Shown here: positions 8,940 to 17,820 of the stretch, in pieces | Numbering within the stretch: the first letter of the stretch is position 1 | Layout: each line of letters begins with the position of its first letter | Assembly (NCBI RefSeq): GCF_900168065.1 | Contig: NZ_FUZZ01000005.1 | Span: forward strand, 186,001-250,000 | Direction: 5' to 3' | DNA: 64,000 bases | Source of the DNA: Chitinophaga ginsengisegetis | GTDB lineage: Bacteria; Bacteroidota; Bacteroidia; Chitinophagales; Chitinophagaceae | Notes under the pieces: generated by a model | The model's input: the letters and a program-made list of their open reading frames with translations, nothing else | The model's database searches: none | What the model was told of the DNA's origin: nothing | Translations under genes and position numbers: made by a program

Positions 8940-10388
8940 TTATGATGCCAGTACCCAGGTGTCTTTACTGCCGCCACCCTGTGAGCTGTTTACTACGAGG
9001 GAGCCTTCTTTCAGGGCTACCCTGGTTAATCCGCCGGGAACAATAGAGATGCCGTCTGGTCCTACAAGGGCATAAGGTCTCAGGTCTACCCGGCGCGGTT
9101 GCAGCATTCCGTCGAGGTAACAAGGGGCGGTAGACAGGCTGATAGTGGGCTGTGCGATGAAATTGCGCGGATCTTTCAGTATTTCTTTTTTATAACTTTC
9201 TATTTCTGATTCGGAGGCAGCATGCCCCATTAACATGCCATAGCCGCCGCTTTCATTGGTTTTTTTGATCACCATTTTATGCATGTTCTGAAAGACATAT
9301 TCCTTATGTTCCGGGTTACCCAAACTATAGGTAGGTACGTTTTTCAGGAGCGGTGTTTCATTCAGGTAATATTTGATCATGTCGGGCACGTAGCTGTATA
9401 CAGCTTTATCATCGGCCACACCGTTGCCGGTGGCGTTGATGATGGCTACATTGCCTTTGCGGTAAGCGCTCATCAGTCCGGCTACGCCGAGTACACTTTT
9501 AGGATTGAACACCAGCGGATCTATAAACTCATCATCTACGCGGCGATAAATCACATCTACCTGTTGCAAACCGGTGGTGGTTTTCATGTATACTTTCTGA
9601 TCGCGTACCACCAGGTCGCGGCCTTCCACCAGTTCTACGCCCATGAGGCGGGCCAGCGTGGTATGCTCATAGTAGGCGGAGTTGTACATACCGGGGCTGA
9701 GCAAAACGATGGTGGGATTGGCGACCGCCCGCGGCGACAGCGACAGGAGGTTTTTATAAAGAATAGACGGGTACTCCGTTACGCTGCGCACCTTGCACTG
9801 TGGCAGCAGGTCGGGGAAAAGCCGTTTGGTGATTTCGCGGTTTTCCAGCATATAACTCACACCGGAAGGCGTACGGAGATTATCTTCCAGCACATAGAAA
9901 GTACCGTCGTAATCCCGGATAAGGTCTATCCCGGCAATATGGATATAGATGTCGTAGGGCACATTCAGCTGATGCATTTCCCGCAGGAAATGAGGGCAGG
10001 AGTAGATCAGTGAAGCAGGGATCACGCCATCGCGGATAATAAACTGGTTATTATATACATCTTTCAGAAAAAGGTTGAGGGCTTTCAAACGTTGTTTAAT
10101 ACCTTTTTCAATAAAGGTCCATTCGGCGCAGGTGATGATGCGGGGGATAATATCAAACGGAAAGATCTTTTCAATCCCTTCTCCGCTGTCGTATACCGTG
10201 AAGGTGATCCCCTGGCTCATAAACAGCCGTTTCGCCAGTTCTTCTTTCTTATTGAGGTCGTTGGCAGATTCATTCTCCAGGTAGCTGATAATCCGGTGGT
10301 ATTGCTCCCGGAGGTGATTATCGGCAATGTACATTTCATCCCAGGTGTTGGAGATGTGATCATAGCGGTTGAGGTTTATAGTATTCAT
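8940..10388 (-). CDS. Circularly permuted ATP-grasp protein
   Basis: A 482-aa protein of the CP-ATP-grasp family (DUF404/DUF407). Visible hallmarks include GVSYMLENREITKRLFPDLLP, the YRRVDDEFIDPLVFNPKS stretch, GNGVADDKAVYSYVPDMIKYYL, and the C-terminal KKTNESGGYGMLMG and RPYALVGPDGISIVPGGLTRV segments that bind ATP/Mg in this fold. Such enzymes are predicted carboxylate-amine or peptide ligases. It is the first gene of a tight three-gene operon with alpha-E and transglutaminase genes (16 nt gap to the second). No substrate is known. Confidence 0.88.
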   Translation of the reverse strand: MNTINLNRYDHISNTWDEMYIADNHLREQYHRIISYLENESANDLNKKEELAKRLFMSQGITFTVYDSGEGIEKIFPFDIIPRIITCAEWTFIEKGIKQRLKALNLFLKDVYNNQFIIRDGVIPASLIYSCPHFLREMHQLNVPYDIYIHIAGIDLIRDYDGTFYVLEDNLRTPSGVSYMLENREITKRLFPDLLPQCKVRSVTEYPSILYKNLLSLSPRAVANPTIVLLSPGMYNSAYYEHTTLARLMGVELVEGRDLVVRDQKVYMKTTTGLQQVDVIYRRVDDEFIDPLVFNPKSVLGVAGLMSAYRKGNVAIINATGNGVADDKAVYSYVPDMIKYYLNETPLLKNVPTYSLGNPEHKEYVFQNMHKMVIKKTNESGGYGMLMGHAASESEIESYKKEILKDPRNFIAQPTISLSTAPCYLDGMLQPRRVDLRPYALVGPDGISIVPGGLTRVALKEGSLVVNSSQGGGSKDTWVLAS

Positions 10389-10694
10389 TTTAATAATATT
10401 TTAATTATGCCATAGGATGAGATTGTTTTTGTATAATTTATGAATAAAATATTAATTATCATAAAGAGATGCTGTTTATTTTTTAATTATAGAGATGATT
10501 ATATAACATTATTGTAAAATATAATATTAATGAAAATGCAAAATATACAGATTAACAAACCTTAAAAGTTAAGTCCGTTTATTCATCGGGAATTATGTAT
10601 ATTTTGCTACCGTACCTGTTTTAGCCATTAAGATGAACTGAAGATCACAACCCTGTCAACCACTCAATTTAACCACAAAGAAATAAGTAACTCC
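10389..10694. other. AT-rich divergent intergenic region
   Basis: This gap lies between the divergent ATP-grasp and GH2 genes. It is very AT-rich, especially 10389-10560. I see no perfect -33/-7 pair, no gene and no strong inverted repeat, so nothing firmer than a divergent promoter region can be claimed. Confidence 0.45.
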
Positions 10695-13076
10695 ATGATG
10701 AGAACACCATTACTGGCCGCTGCCTTGCTGTTATCCGGCCTTTGCCCGCTACAGGCACAAACCACTTATAAAATGAAGCCCGTTGCCATTCAATCCAGGT
10801 GGGCGAAAGAAGTAAGTCCGCAAAATGCCCTCACCGCTTATCCACGGCCACAACTGGAACGGAGCAACTGGCAAAACCTCAACGGTCTCTGGGAATACGC
10901 CATCACCGCCACTGATGAAGCAGCGCCTTATAATTTCGACGGACAAATACTGGTGCCTTATCCACTGGAATCGGCACTGTCGGGGGTAAAGAAAACACTG
11001 CTCCCGGAGCAACGGCTCTGGTACCGTCGCAAAATTGAGATCAAGCAAAACGCCGGCGAAAGAACACTCCTGCATTTTGGCGCGGTCGACTGGCAAAGCA
11101 AAGTATATCTCAACGGGAAAGAAGTGGGTGGTCACACCGGCGGCTATACGTCGTTTACCATCGATATCACCAACGCTGTAAAGAATGGTGAAAACATCCT
11201 GGTGCTGAAGATCTACGATCCGTCCGACAGGGGCATCGGTCCTTCCGGCAAGCAGGTGCTCAACCCCGCCAATATTTATTACACGCCCAGCTCCGGCATC
11301 TGGCAAACCGTTTGGCTGGAGAAAGTGCCAACAGATTATATCTCCGGGTTAAATTTCACACCGGATATAGATAAGCAGCAGCTTAACCTTACCGTAAGCG
11401 CTCCTGCCGGCTACACCGTAGAAGCCATCGCCTCTGCCAACGGTAAGCCCGCAGGTAAAGTGAAAGGCAAAAGCGGCGCGCCACTGCAGCTAAAGCTGGA
11501 AAACCCTGTCTTATGGTCGCCCGGAAACCCTTTCCTGTACGACCTTTCCGTGAAACTCCTGAAAGGCAACACAGTCGCCGATGAAGTGAAAAGTTATTTT
11601 GGTATGCGCAAAGTATCTATCGCAAAAGATGAAAAAGGAGTGGACCGCATCTTCCTCAACAACAAACCATACTTCAATCTTGGTACACTGGACCAGGGCT
11701 TCTGGCCCGATGGTTTATACACCGCGCCAACTGATGAAGCACTGGCATTCGATATCAAAGCCATCAAGGCAATGGGCTTTAATACCATCCGTAAGCATAT
11801 CAAGGTAGAACCGGACCGCTGGTACTACTGGGCAGATAAACTCGGCATGCTGGTATGGCAGGATATGGTAAGTCCCAATCACAGCCTGCCGGAAGGCGCC
11901 AAAGCGGCCTTTGAACAACAATGCAAAGAAACGCTGGCACAACTGCATAACTATCCCTCCGTTACCACCTGGGTGCTCTTCAACGAAAAATGGGGACAGT
12001 TTGATCAGCAACGCCTGACAGAATGGATCAAACGCAGCGACCCCTCCCGCCTCGTTAACGGCCACTCCGGGGAATACCTGTATGTAAATGAAAAACTCCG
12101 CAGTCCCAGTCCGAATGCATACGTCAGTGCAGACCTCACCGATGTACACAGCTACCCCAATCCCATGAACGCTATTAAGATGCCCGGAAAGGCCCGCGTA
12201 CTGGGCGAGTTCGGCGGTATCGGCGTATTCATCGCCGATCATCAGTGGAACACTAATACCGCCTGGGGATACATCCAGGAAAAGCCCGGCGCGCTGAAAT
12301 CGAAGTACGCCGTGATGAACCAACACCTGCAATTACTGGAACGGCAAGGCTTATCCGCCAGCATCTATACCCAGCCATTTGATGTGGAAGGAGAACAAAA
12401 TGGGTTGCTCACGTACGACCGCGAAGTAGTAAAAATTCCGTTTGCGGAAATAAGAAAAATCCATGCACCTCTCAATAAAGACATGGGCGCTATTCCCGCT
12501 GTCGCCGCACAGGATGCCGATCTCACAGAACCCACCGCTATTTACAGCGCCATGCTGCAGGAGTACATCGATGGTAAAAAAGATCCGGAGTTTTTAAGAA
12601 AGCTGGCAATGCTGGCCGTGCAGGCAGGCGATAAAGATGGCGCCGCCCTCGCAGGAGCCGACTATTTCGCCGTGATGAAACAGCCCTATTCAGAAGATGA
12701 TCTTCGTTATGTGATGCAGGTAACCGGCAGCACCCGCGACACCGGCTTCTCCATTATCCGCGATAACATGGAAGCCATCGATAAAGCAATGGGCGCACGA
12801 CAATCGGCCGTAAAAATGATGAACCTCATTTACCAGGACCTCATTGCACCCGCCGTACCGGAAAATGGCGCTAACCCTGATTGGGGCGCTATCTACACAG
12901 CCGTAAAGCCTTATGGCGCGCCGGGAGAGGAAATATACCTGCGGGCAAGAACAATCTATCTGCTCAATAAACAGGATAAGGCCGGGTTTAAAACAGTGGC
13001 CAAAGAATACCTGGATAAGTACGGACAGTTTGTAAAACTGGATGAGAAGAAAAAGATAGAAGCGTTTATGAATTAA
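10695..13076 (+). CDS. GH2 family glycoside hydrolase (beta-galactosidase/beta-glucuronidase-like), secreted
   Basis: A 793-aa protein with a signal peptide ending at LQAQ (about residue 22). The GH2 domains follow in order: jelly-roll sugar-binding domain (WQNLNGLWEYAI through SGIWQTVWLEKV), Ig-like domain, and TIM barrel with FNEKW as the acid/base Glu motif and RVLGEFGGIG as the nucleophile Glu motif. About 180 residues after the barrel are helical and resemble no standard GH2 C-terminal domain. It should act in the periplasm on a beta-linked oligosaccharide. Exact substrate is unclear. A long palindromic repeat starts 3-10 nt after the stop. Confidence 0.85.
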   Translation: MMRTPLLAAALLLSGLCPLQAQTTYKMKPVAIQSRWAKEVSPQNALTAYPRPQLERSNWQNLNGLWEYAITATDEAAPYNFDGQILVPYPLESALSGVKKTLLPEQRLWYRRKIEIKQNAGERTLLHFGAVDWQSKVYLNGKEVGGHTGGYTSFTIDITNAVKNGENILVLKIYDPSDRGIGPSGKQVLNPANIYYTPSSGIWQTVWLEKVPTDYISGLNFTPDIDKQQLNLTVSAPAGYTVEAIASANGKPAGKVKGKSGAPLQLKLENPVLWSPGNPFLYDLSVKLLKGNTVADEVKSYFGMRKVSIAKDEKGVDRIFLNNKPYFNLGTLDQGFWPDGLYTAPTDEALAFDIKAIKAMGFNTIRKHIKVEPDRWYYWADKLGMLVWQDMVSPNHSLPEGAKAAFEQQCKETLAQLHNYPSVTTWVLFNEKWGQFDQQRLTEWIKRSDPSRLVNGHSGEYLYVNEKLRSPSPNAYVSADLTDVHSYPNPMNAIKMPGKARVLGEFGGIGVFIADHQWNTNTAWGYIQEKPGALKSKYAVMNQHLQLLERQGLSASIYTQPFDVEGEQNGLLTYDREVVKIPFAEIRKIHAPLNKDMGAIPAVAAQDADLTEPTAIYSAMLQEYIDGKKDPEFLRKLAMLAVQAGDKDGAALAGADYFAVMKQPYSEDDLRYVMQVTGSTRDTGFSIIRDNMEAIDKAMGARQSAVKMMNLIYQDLIAPAVPENGANPDWGAIYTAVKPYGAPGEEIYLRARTIYLLNKQDKAGFKTVAKEYLDKYGQFVKLDEKKKIEAFMN

Positions 13077-13085
13077 AAGCGGATT

Positions 13086-13268
13086 TTGTCTTTCTCAGGA
13101 TTAGGTTGATTATACTGATTACCTTGATTTTCTTTTTTGGGATTTTTAAGGATTTAAAAGATTTGGGGAGAGATAAGCAGATTCGCTTATATCTCCCCGA
13201 ATCTTTTAAAATCAAAAGTGATCAAATCAAGGTAATCAGTATAATCAACCTAATCCTGAGAAAGACAA
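13086..13268. repeat. Long palindromic dispersed repeat, copy 1 (intact)
   Basis: Two perfect 45-bp arms (13086-13130 and 13224-13268) flank an inner, slightly imperfect stem (about 13151-13178 against 13184-13213). Each arm carries related 9-bp units of the form NCTGATTAN or GGATTA. Transcribed, it would fold into one long hairpin. It begins just after the GH2 stop codon. Related copies lie at 17724-18455 (split) and 60325-60495. I know of no named family it belongs to, and no transposase is near. Confidence 0.85.
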
Positions 13269-13285
13269 CTTTCGCATAGATTAAC

Positions 13286-13310
13286 ACAAAAGTGTGATCG
13301 ATACTTTTGT
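13286..13310. promoter_or_regulatory. Inverted repeat overlapping a perfect -7 box
   Basis: ACAAAAGT (13286-13293) and ACTTTTGT (13303-13310) form a perfect 8-bp inverted repeat with a 9-nt centre. The right arm contains TACTTTTG (13302-13309), a perfect TAnnTTTG match, so this could be an operator over a promoter for the gene at 13443. No TTTG -33 is found at the right distance, and a second weaker box, TACCTTGC, lies at 13375. Confidence 0.4.
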
Positions 13311-13442
13311 TCTTTCTCCTTTCCTTTGTTCCCGGACGGAAAGTGTTCAGAATGGTTAACCCGTTACCCTTAAGTACCTTGCAACATAACCTTGTTGTGC
13401 TTTCTGTTCTACCCGGAATTTATATCTGATAAATAAAATCTC

Positions 13443-14609
13443 ATGAAAAAATTACTCCCTGTACTTTTTGTACTCGCTTTTACGGCTGTAAAGGCTCAAA
13501 CCAATGTGATTGGTACCACCGGAAATGTAGGAATTGGAACGCTCAACCCTGTAAGTAAGTTGCAGGTGGTGGATAATAACCGCAACTACTATGTGAATCG
13601 GCCAATTGCCGGTCAATCGGAAGATGCGCAGGGGCCTAATTATATATTGCTCCATGAAATTTATACAGGAACCCCAATGATTGATATGCATGTGATGGGA
13701 AAGATCACAGGGGTGAGGGGCAGCACAGTATCATCTAACAGGAAATGGACAATAGAAGTCAATACTTCAACTGCTTATACTATCAATAGGGGATCGCTCA
13801 TTAGTTACAATGAGCCGGTACGATTAGTGACTGTTATTTACAATAGCAAAACTTATCTGGCGGCAGAGATATCAAACAGCTCCACCATGTATGGCTTTTC
13901 CTTCACCGGCTACGCAAGTGGTGAGACTTTGTTATTAGTAAAAGATGATAATGTAACAGGTATGCAACCCTTTACGCCAAATGATGTGATTGGAATACAA
14001 GGAAATCTCAGCGTTGGTGTATTTGGGTCCTCAGCAAAGCTGGATGTGCTGGGAGGCCCAACGTGGACTTCCAACGGCTGGAAAAAATCAATAAAATTGT
14101 ATGACGTATCCGCTATTGAATTTGCCGGCGCCACACGGTCATTTGGCCTGGGCGCCTCCGGTGCAAATTTGTATTTCTCAAATATGAACACCGACGGCAC
14201 CGGCGCCGCTAATTATTTTATGGTAGCTGATGGAACTACCGGTAATGTGAGTATTGGAAGTCCTAGTCCGTCAGCCAACTACAAACTAACGGTAGAAGGC
14301 ACACTCGGTGCACGCCGTATTAAAGTACAGCAAGGCGCCTGGGCTGATTATGTATTTCACCCGGAATACGAGTTGCCATCCCTGCAACAGGTGGAGCACT
14401 TTGTAACAACCGAAAAACACCTGGAAGGCATCCCTTCCGAAAAAGAAGTACTTGAAAAAGGATTGGACCTGGGGGAATTTGATCAGCAGCTACTGAAGAA
14501 GGTAGAAGAACTCACGCTGTATATTATACAGCTGAATAAAAATGTAGAACGCTTAAATAAACAGGTAACAGCACAACAGCAAACTATTGCCACCTTACAG
14601 GCTAAATAA
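13443..14609 (+). CDS. Secreted protein with tail-fibre-like repeats and C-terminal coiled coil
   Basis: The 388-aa product has a signal peptide (MKKLLPVLFVLAFTAVKAQ). Right after it comes TGNVGIGTLNPVSKLQV, and near residue 265 TGNVSIGSPSPSANYKLTVEG: the NVGIG...KLxV motif found in many Bacteroidota secreted or phage-tail-like proteins. The end has WADYVFHPEYELPSLQQVEHF, then IPSEKEVLEKGLDLGE and a coiled coil (about 350-388). This is the tail seen in many such proteins, but the S74 chaperone protease motif is not seen. Its role is unknown; surface adhesion or assembly is a guess. A strong terminator follows. Confidence 0.6.
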   Translation: MKKLLPVLFVLAFTAVKAQTNVIGTTGNVGIGTLNPVSKLQVVDNNRNYYVNRPIAGQSEDAQGPNYILLHEIYTGTPMIDMHVMGKITGVRGSTVSSNRKWTIEVNTSTAYTINRGSLISYNEPVRLVTVIYNSKTYLAAEISNSSTMYGFSFTGYASGETLLLVKDDNVTGMQPFTPNDVIGIQGNLSVGVFGSSAKLDVLGGPTWTSNGWKKSIKLYDVSAIEFAGATRSFGLGASGANLYFSNMNTDGTGAANYFMVADGTTGNVSIGSPSPSANYKLTVEGTLGARRIKVQQGAWADYVFHPEYELPSLQQVEHFVTTEKHLEGIPSEKEVLEKGLDLGEFDQQLLKKVEELTLYIIQLNKNVERLNKQVTAQQQTIATLQAK

Positions 14610-14617
14610 TCAACAGT

Positions 14618-14650
14618 CGCGCACCGATGTATACATCGGTGCGCGGCTTT
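14618..14650. terminator. Bidirectional terminator with a perfect 28-bp palindrome
   Basis: CGCGCACCGATGTA (14618-14631) is followed directly by its reverse complement (14632-14645) and then GCTTTTTTATTTTTT. It lies between the convergent secreted-protein and ThuA-like genes, and the T-run overlaps the end of the latter. Confidence 0.88.
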
Positions 14651-14651
14651 T

Positions 14652-15485
14652 TTATTTTTTCTTCCCCATCCACTCCAGCGCATCCAGTATCAGCCTGTTC
14701 TGCGTTTCATTCGCAAATGTGAAAGATAATTCCTTATTGGTATGATGCTCATAGTCGATATCGTTATGCCCCATATTCAGGTATAGCATCTTGTATTTTT
14801 TGTTAGTCCATACAACGGGGTAGTAGCCGCTGTGCCAGATCTCATGTGGCTTTGGGCCGGTACCCAGCGGGAAGCTGCTGGAATCCACCGACAGCAATAT
14901 TTTAATGTCCGGGTTTTTACGCAGATCATTGCTCCAGCGGTACCACTCATTGGGTGCGGCAGAGAAAGTATCCGGCAGATTCCTGGTGGCCGGATGCCGG
15001 TGGTCTTCCACGCGCAGTACAGCGGAAGTGGGGCGCCAGGTGTTGCTGCCATAAGATCCGGAGCCCAGGAAGGTGTTGTGGTACCAGTTCCAGTTTTGGG
15101 GTACATCCGACGGCGTGAGCGCAAAAGCTGCGAAGTGAAAGCCTATCCAGCCGCCGCCATGTTCCATGTATTGCTGAAACGCGGCGCGCTGTGCAGGATC
15201 TTCCGGCCGCGTATCCAGGAAAATCACTACCTGGTACTTCGAGAGGAATGATGCATTCAGGTTTTGCCAGTTGTTGGTGGAGTCGTAGCTGAAATGATAT
15301 TTCGCGGCCATCTCCGGGAACCACTTATTGGCTTCATGTACAAAACTGATGTGTGCCTGGTCGTTTTTAGCAGTATAAAAGGCGATCACCCGGAAGCGGG
15401 GAGGAGTTTGTTGTGCCTGGCTCATGGCGCTGCCAAACAGGCTTAAAATAAGCCAAAGGGTGCTTAGGTGGAATCTTAGCTTCAT
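14652..15485 (-). CDS. Secreted ThuA-like domain protein
   Basis: A 277-aa protein with a signal peptide (LWLILSLFGSAMSQAQ). The remainder is one ThuA-like domain, a class-I glutamine-amidotransferase-like fold: VIFLDTRPEDPAQRAAFQQY, then HGGGWIGFHFAAF and late KMLYLNMGHNDIDYEH. In Bacteroidota such proteins occur near sugar-degradation genes, and the family is named after trehalose utilisation, but the reaction is not established. It faces the previous gene across a shared terminator. No obvious operon partner is present. Confidence 0.82.
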   Translation of the reverse strand: MKLRFHLSTLWLILSLFGSAMSQAQQTPPRFRVIAFYTAKNDQAHISFVHEANKWFPEMAAKYHFSYDSTNNWQNLNASFLSKYQVVIFLDTRPEDPAQRAAFQQYMEHGGGWIGFHFAAFALTPSDVPQNWNWYHNTFLGSGSYGSNTWRPTSAVLRVEDHRHPATRNLPDTFSAAPNEWYRWSNDLRKNPDIKILLSVDSSSFPLGTGPKPHEIWHSGYYPVVWTNKKYKMLYLNMGHNDIDYEHHTNKELSFTFANETQNRLILDALEWMGKKK

Positions 15486-15547
15486 AAATAGTAAAATGAT
15501 CGTTCAGAACTACAAAATAAACTTTATTTTTCTTTTCAGCAGCCTCT

Positions 15548-16435
15548 TTAAAGTTGCAGCAGGTTCCGCACAATTTTCACCCGGTCGGAGGCCATCCGGG
15601 TATTGTCATAAGCCAGGTACAGCGTATTGCTGGCAGGCACATTGCCCCGCCATACTTCTTTCAGTTCCCCTTTTTTGATGCCTTCTTTCACCATATAATC
15701 GGCAGTGATGGTAACACCGTTACCACAACTGATTGCCTGCAGGATGGTTTGCATGTCCGGGATAATAAACTGCGGTTTGATAGCGGGACGTTTGCGGAAA
15801 TTCTCCAGCCAGAAACGCCGTATCACCGGCAGGTCGCTGCTATAGGCAAACCATTGCTGTTTCAGGAGCCACGACTCTGCTTCATCCAGCGTTTTCTTTT
15901 TCAGGAAGTTTTTAAATGGTTTGATATCAAGATCCGGGCTGGATACAATCAGGAACTGCTCGCGGAGTATGGGCTCGTAGATGATATTCTTTTCTTCTGT
16001 CAGCTGCGTGGCAATGAGGAAATCAAGATCGCCTTTCTGCAGCCGCCGCAGCAGGTCTTTGGTAAGACCAAACTCCGTTATGATATTCGCCGGCACATCG
16101 CTGATGCGTTTGGCTACTACGGCCTGGAAATATTCTTTCACCGCGCCGATGTGAATATTGGGTAATTGTTTGGTGATACAGAAGTAACGGAAGTCAGCTT
16201 CTACATTCTCCAGTTTTTCCAGCGGCTCTACCACCTGCGTATAAAATAACTTGCCATAATCAGTAGGTACCAGTTTGGGCTTACGCTCAAACAGCTGTTT
16301 CCCGATATGCGCTTCCAATGCAGATAAATGCTGACTTACATTCGGCTGCGAAATAAACAGCATCTTTGATGCCGCCGTTAGTGAGCCGGTTTGATATACG
16401 GCTTTAAATGTTCTGTACCACTCCAGGTTAACCAT
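15548..16435 (-). CDS. LysR-family transcriptional regulator
   Basis: The 295-aa protein has the LysR winged helix at its N-terminus (residues 1-60: FKAVYQTGSLTAASKMLFIS, QPNVSQHLSALE) and a C-terminal periplasmic-binding-like effector domain. It is divergent from an MFS exporter gene, with 117 nt between the starts. Two inverted repeats lie in that gap and are candidate binding sites. By the usual LysR pattern it would control both itself and the exporter in response to a small molecule. The effector is unknown. Confidence 0.9.
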   Translation of the reverse strand: MVNLEWYRTFKAVYQTGSLTAASKMLFISQPNVSQHLSALEAHIGKQLFERKPKLVPTDYGKLFYTQVVEPLEKLENVEADFRYFCITKQLPNIHIGAVKEYFQAVVAKRISDVPANIITEFGLTKDLLRRLQKGDLDFLIATQLTEEKNIIYEPILREQFLIVSSPDLDIKPFKNFLKKKTLDEAESWLLKQQWFAYSSDLPVIRRFWLENFRKRPAIKPQFIIPDMQTILQAISCGNGVTITADYMVKEGIKKGELKEVWRGNVPASNTLYLAYDNTRMASDRVKIVRNLLQL

Positions 16436-16460
16436 CCTGCAAGTTATAAATATTTTTATG

Positions 16461-16495
16461 ATGATTGATAAATCATATTATTTTCTTTATATGAT
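16461..16495. promoter_or_regulatory. Candidate LysR operator, two overlapping inverted repeats
   Basis: ATGATT (16461-16466) with AATCAT (16471-16476) forms one dyad, and ATCATAT (16472-16478) with ATATGAT (16489-16495) forms another. Both lie in the divergent gap between the LysR gene and the MFS gene, where LysR proteins normally bind. Confidence 0.5.
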
Positions 16496-16552
16496 ATAGT
16501 CCCTCACTTTTGTATCTGCAAAAAAGCATGGCATTATTCAACCACAAAGCAA

Positions 16553-17737
16553 ATGAAAAGGATCGCATATATTGGAAGTCTTGGTTTACTTGGCATCATC
16601 ACCACCGAATTCGGTGTAATTGGTATACTTCCGCAACTGGCGGCATATTACAACATCTCTATCGATCAGGCAGGCACCCTGTTAAGTGCCTTTGCATTGG
16701 TGATTGCACTGGGTGGCCCCCTGATGACACTCTGGTTATCAGGATATAACCGTAAAACGCTGATGGCTGTCAGCATTTCTATTTTTCTCATAACAGGAGT
16801 GGTATCATCTTTATCACCTCCCTTCTGGTTACTGCTGCTGGTGCGGATGTTGCCGGCATTCCTGCAGCCGGTGTACATTTCCACAGCCATCGCAGCCGCT
16901 ACCGGTGCGGCCGATAAAAAGCACACCCATAAAATGATGGCTATCGTGATGAGCGGCATTGCCCTTGCAACGGTTACGACTATACCGTTTGCTACCTGGC
17001 TGGCAGGGATCTATAACAGCTGGCAATTATCGTTTGTAGTGCAAACTATTGTGAGCGCGCTGGCTCTGATTGCCATCCTTGCTTTTCTGCCATCGATGCC
17101 GGCAGGGGAAAAACCATCTTATGGCGCGCAGCTGAAAATACTCACCAAACCTGCGTTCCTGGCCAGTAGTATTATGAACGTGTTTATGGTGTCGGCCATG
17201 TTTTCCACCTACAGTTATTTTGCGGACTATCTTGGGAAAGTAAATCATATGTCCACCGGCGAAGTAGGCGTAATGCTGCTGCTGTTTGGCGCCGCCGGCG
17301 TACCCGGTAACTTCCTGGCGGGTAAACTGCTGAGCAAAAGTGTAACCGCTACCATGGCTGCTTCCCTCATCGCTATTACCCTGGTGTCTATCGGGATTTA
17401 CTATCTCCCGCTGTTGTCGGTGCCGCTCATTATTGTATGGGGTTTCCTGCACACGCCCTGCTTTATCACGGCACAGGCGTATATGGTGGCTGCTGCACCG
17501 GAAGCGCCGGGGTTTGCCACCAGCTTATCTATTTCTTTCGGCAATATGGGCGTTACCCTGGGAACAGCCGTTAGCGGCTGGATTATTACCACGCAGGGCA
17601 TTCACAACGCTCCCTGGGTGATGCTGCTCTTCGGTACCGGCTCTTTGCTCATGATGGGATTAAAAGAATTGCTGGCCGCCCGCGAAAAGCAATCGTCTCC
17701 GGCGATAGGAAATTGTGTTGGAGCAGGATTAAACTGA
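16553..17737 (+). CDS. MFS transporter, DHA1/AraJ-like exporter
   Basis: A 394-aa protein with twelve hydrophobic segments and the DHA1 pattern: TTEFGVIGILPQLAAYYNIS in the first helix and loop, and GYNRKTLMAV in the loop after helix 2. This branch (AraJ, NepI, YdhP) exports small molecules such as sugars, purines or drugs by proton antiport. It is divergent from a LysR regulator, which likely controls it. The last residues (after VGAGLN) are coded inside the left arm of a dispersed palindromic repeat, so the C-terminus was apparently altered by the repeat. Confidence 0.88.
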   Translation: MKRIAYIGSLGLLGIITTEFGVIGILPQLAAYYNISIDQAGTLLSAFALVIALGGPLMTLWLSGYNRKTLMAVSISIFLITGVVSSLSPPFWLLLLVRMLPAFLQPVYISTAIAAATGAADKKHTHKMMAIVMSGIALATVTTIPFATWLAGIYNSWQLSFVVQTIVSALALIAILAFLPSMPAGEKPSYGAQLKILTKPAFLASSIMNVFMVSAMFSTYSYFADYLGKVNHMSTGEVGVMLLLFGAAGVPGNFLAGKLLSKSVTATMAASLIAITLVSIGIYYLPLLSVPLIIVWGFLHTPCFITAQAYMVAAAPEAPGFATSLSISFGNMGVTLGTAVSGWIITTQGIHNAPWVMLLFGTGSLLMMGLKELLAAREKQSSPAIGNCVGAGLN

Positions 17738-17810
17738 TTTTGCTGATTACATTGATTTTATTTTTGGGATTTTTGATAGAAGATCAGGGGAGATGGATTT
17801 CCCCTGATCT
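17724..17810 (+). repeat. Dispersed palindromic repeat, copy 3, left arm plus inner hairpin
   Basis: 17724-17760 is the 37-bp arm, closely similar to the arm at 60335-60371. It is followed by TTTTTGGGATTTTT, shared with copy 1, and by a perfect inner hairpin AGATCAGGGG / CCCCTGATCT (17781-17790 and 17801-17810). The expected right arm is missing next to it and is found instead at 18419-18455. The MFS stop codon (17735-17737) lies inside the arm. Confidence 0.8.
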
Positions 17811-17820
17811 TTATAAGTCC

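Noticed and set aside
9279..10013. 244-aa plus-strand frame opposite the ATP-grasp gene
   Set aside because: It is the antisense shadow of a clear gene and has no recognisable domain.
10389..10694. AT-rich region as a replication origin or transferred island
   Set aside because: No DnaA-box cluster, no origin genes and no mobility gene were seen; it is explained as a divergent promoter region.
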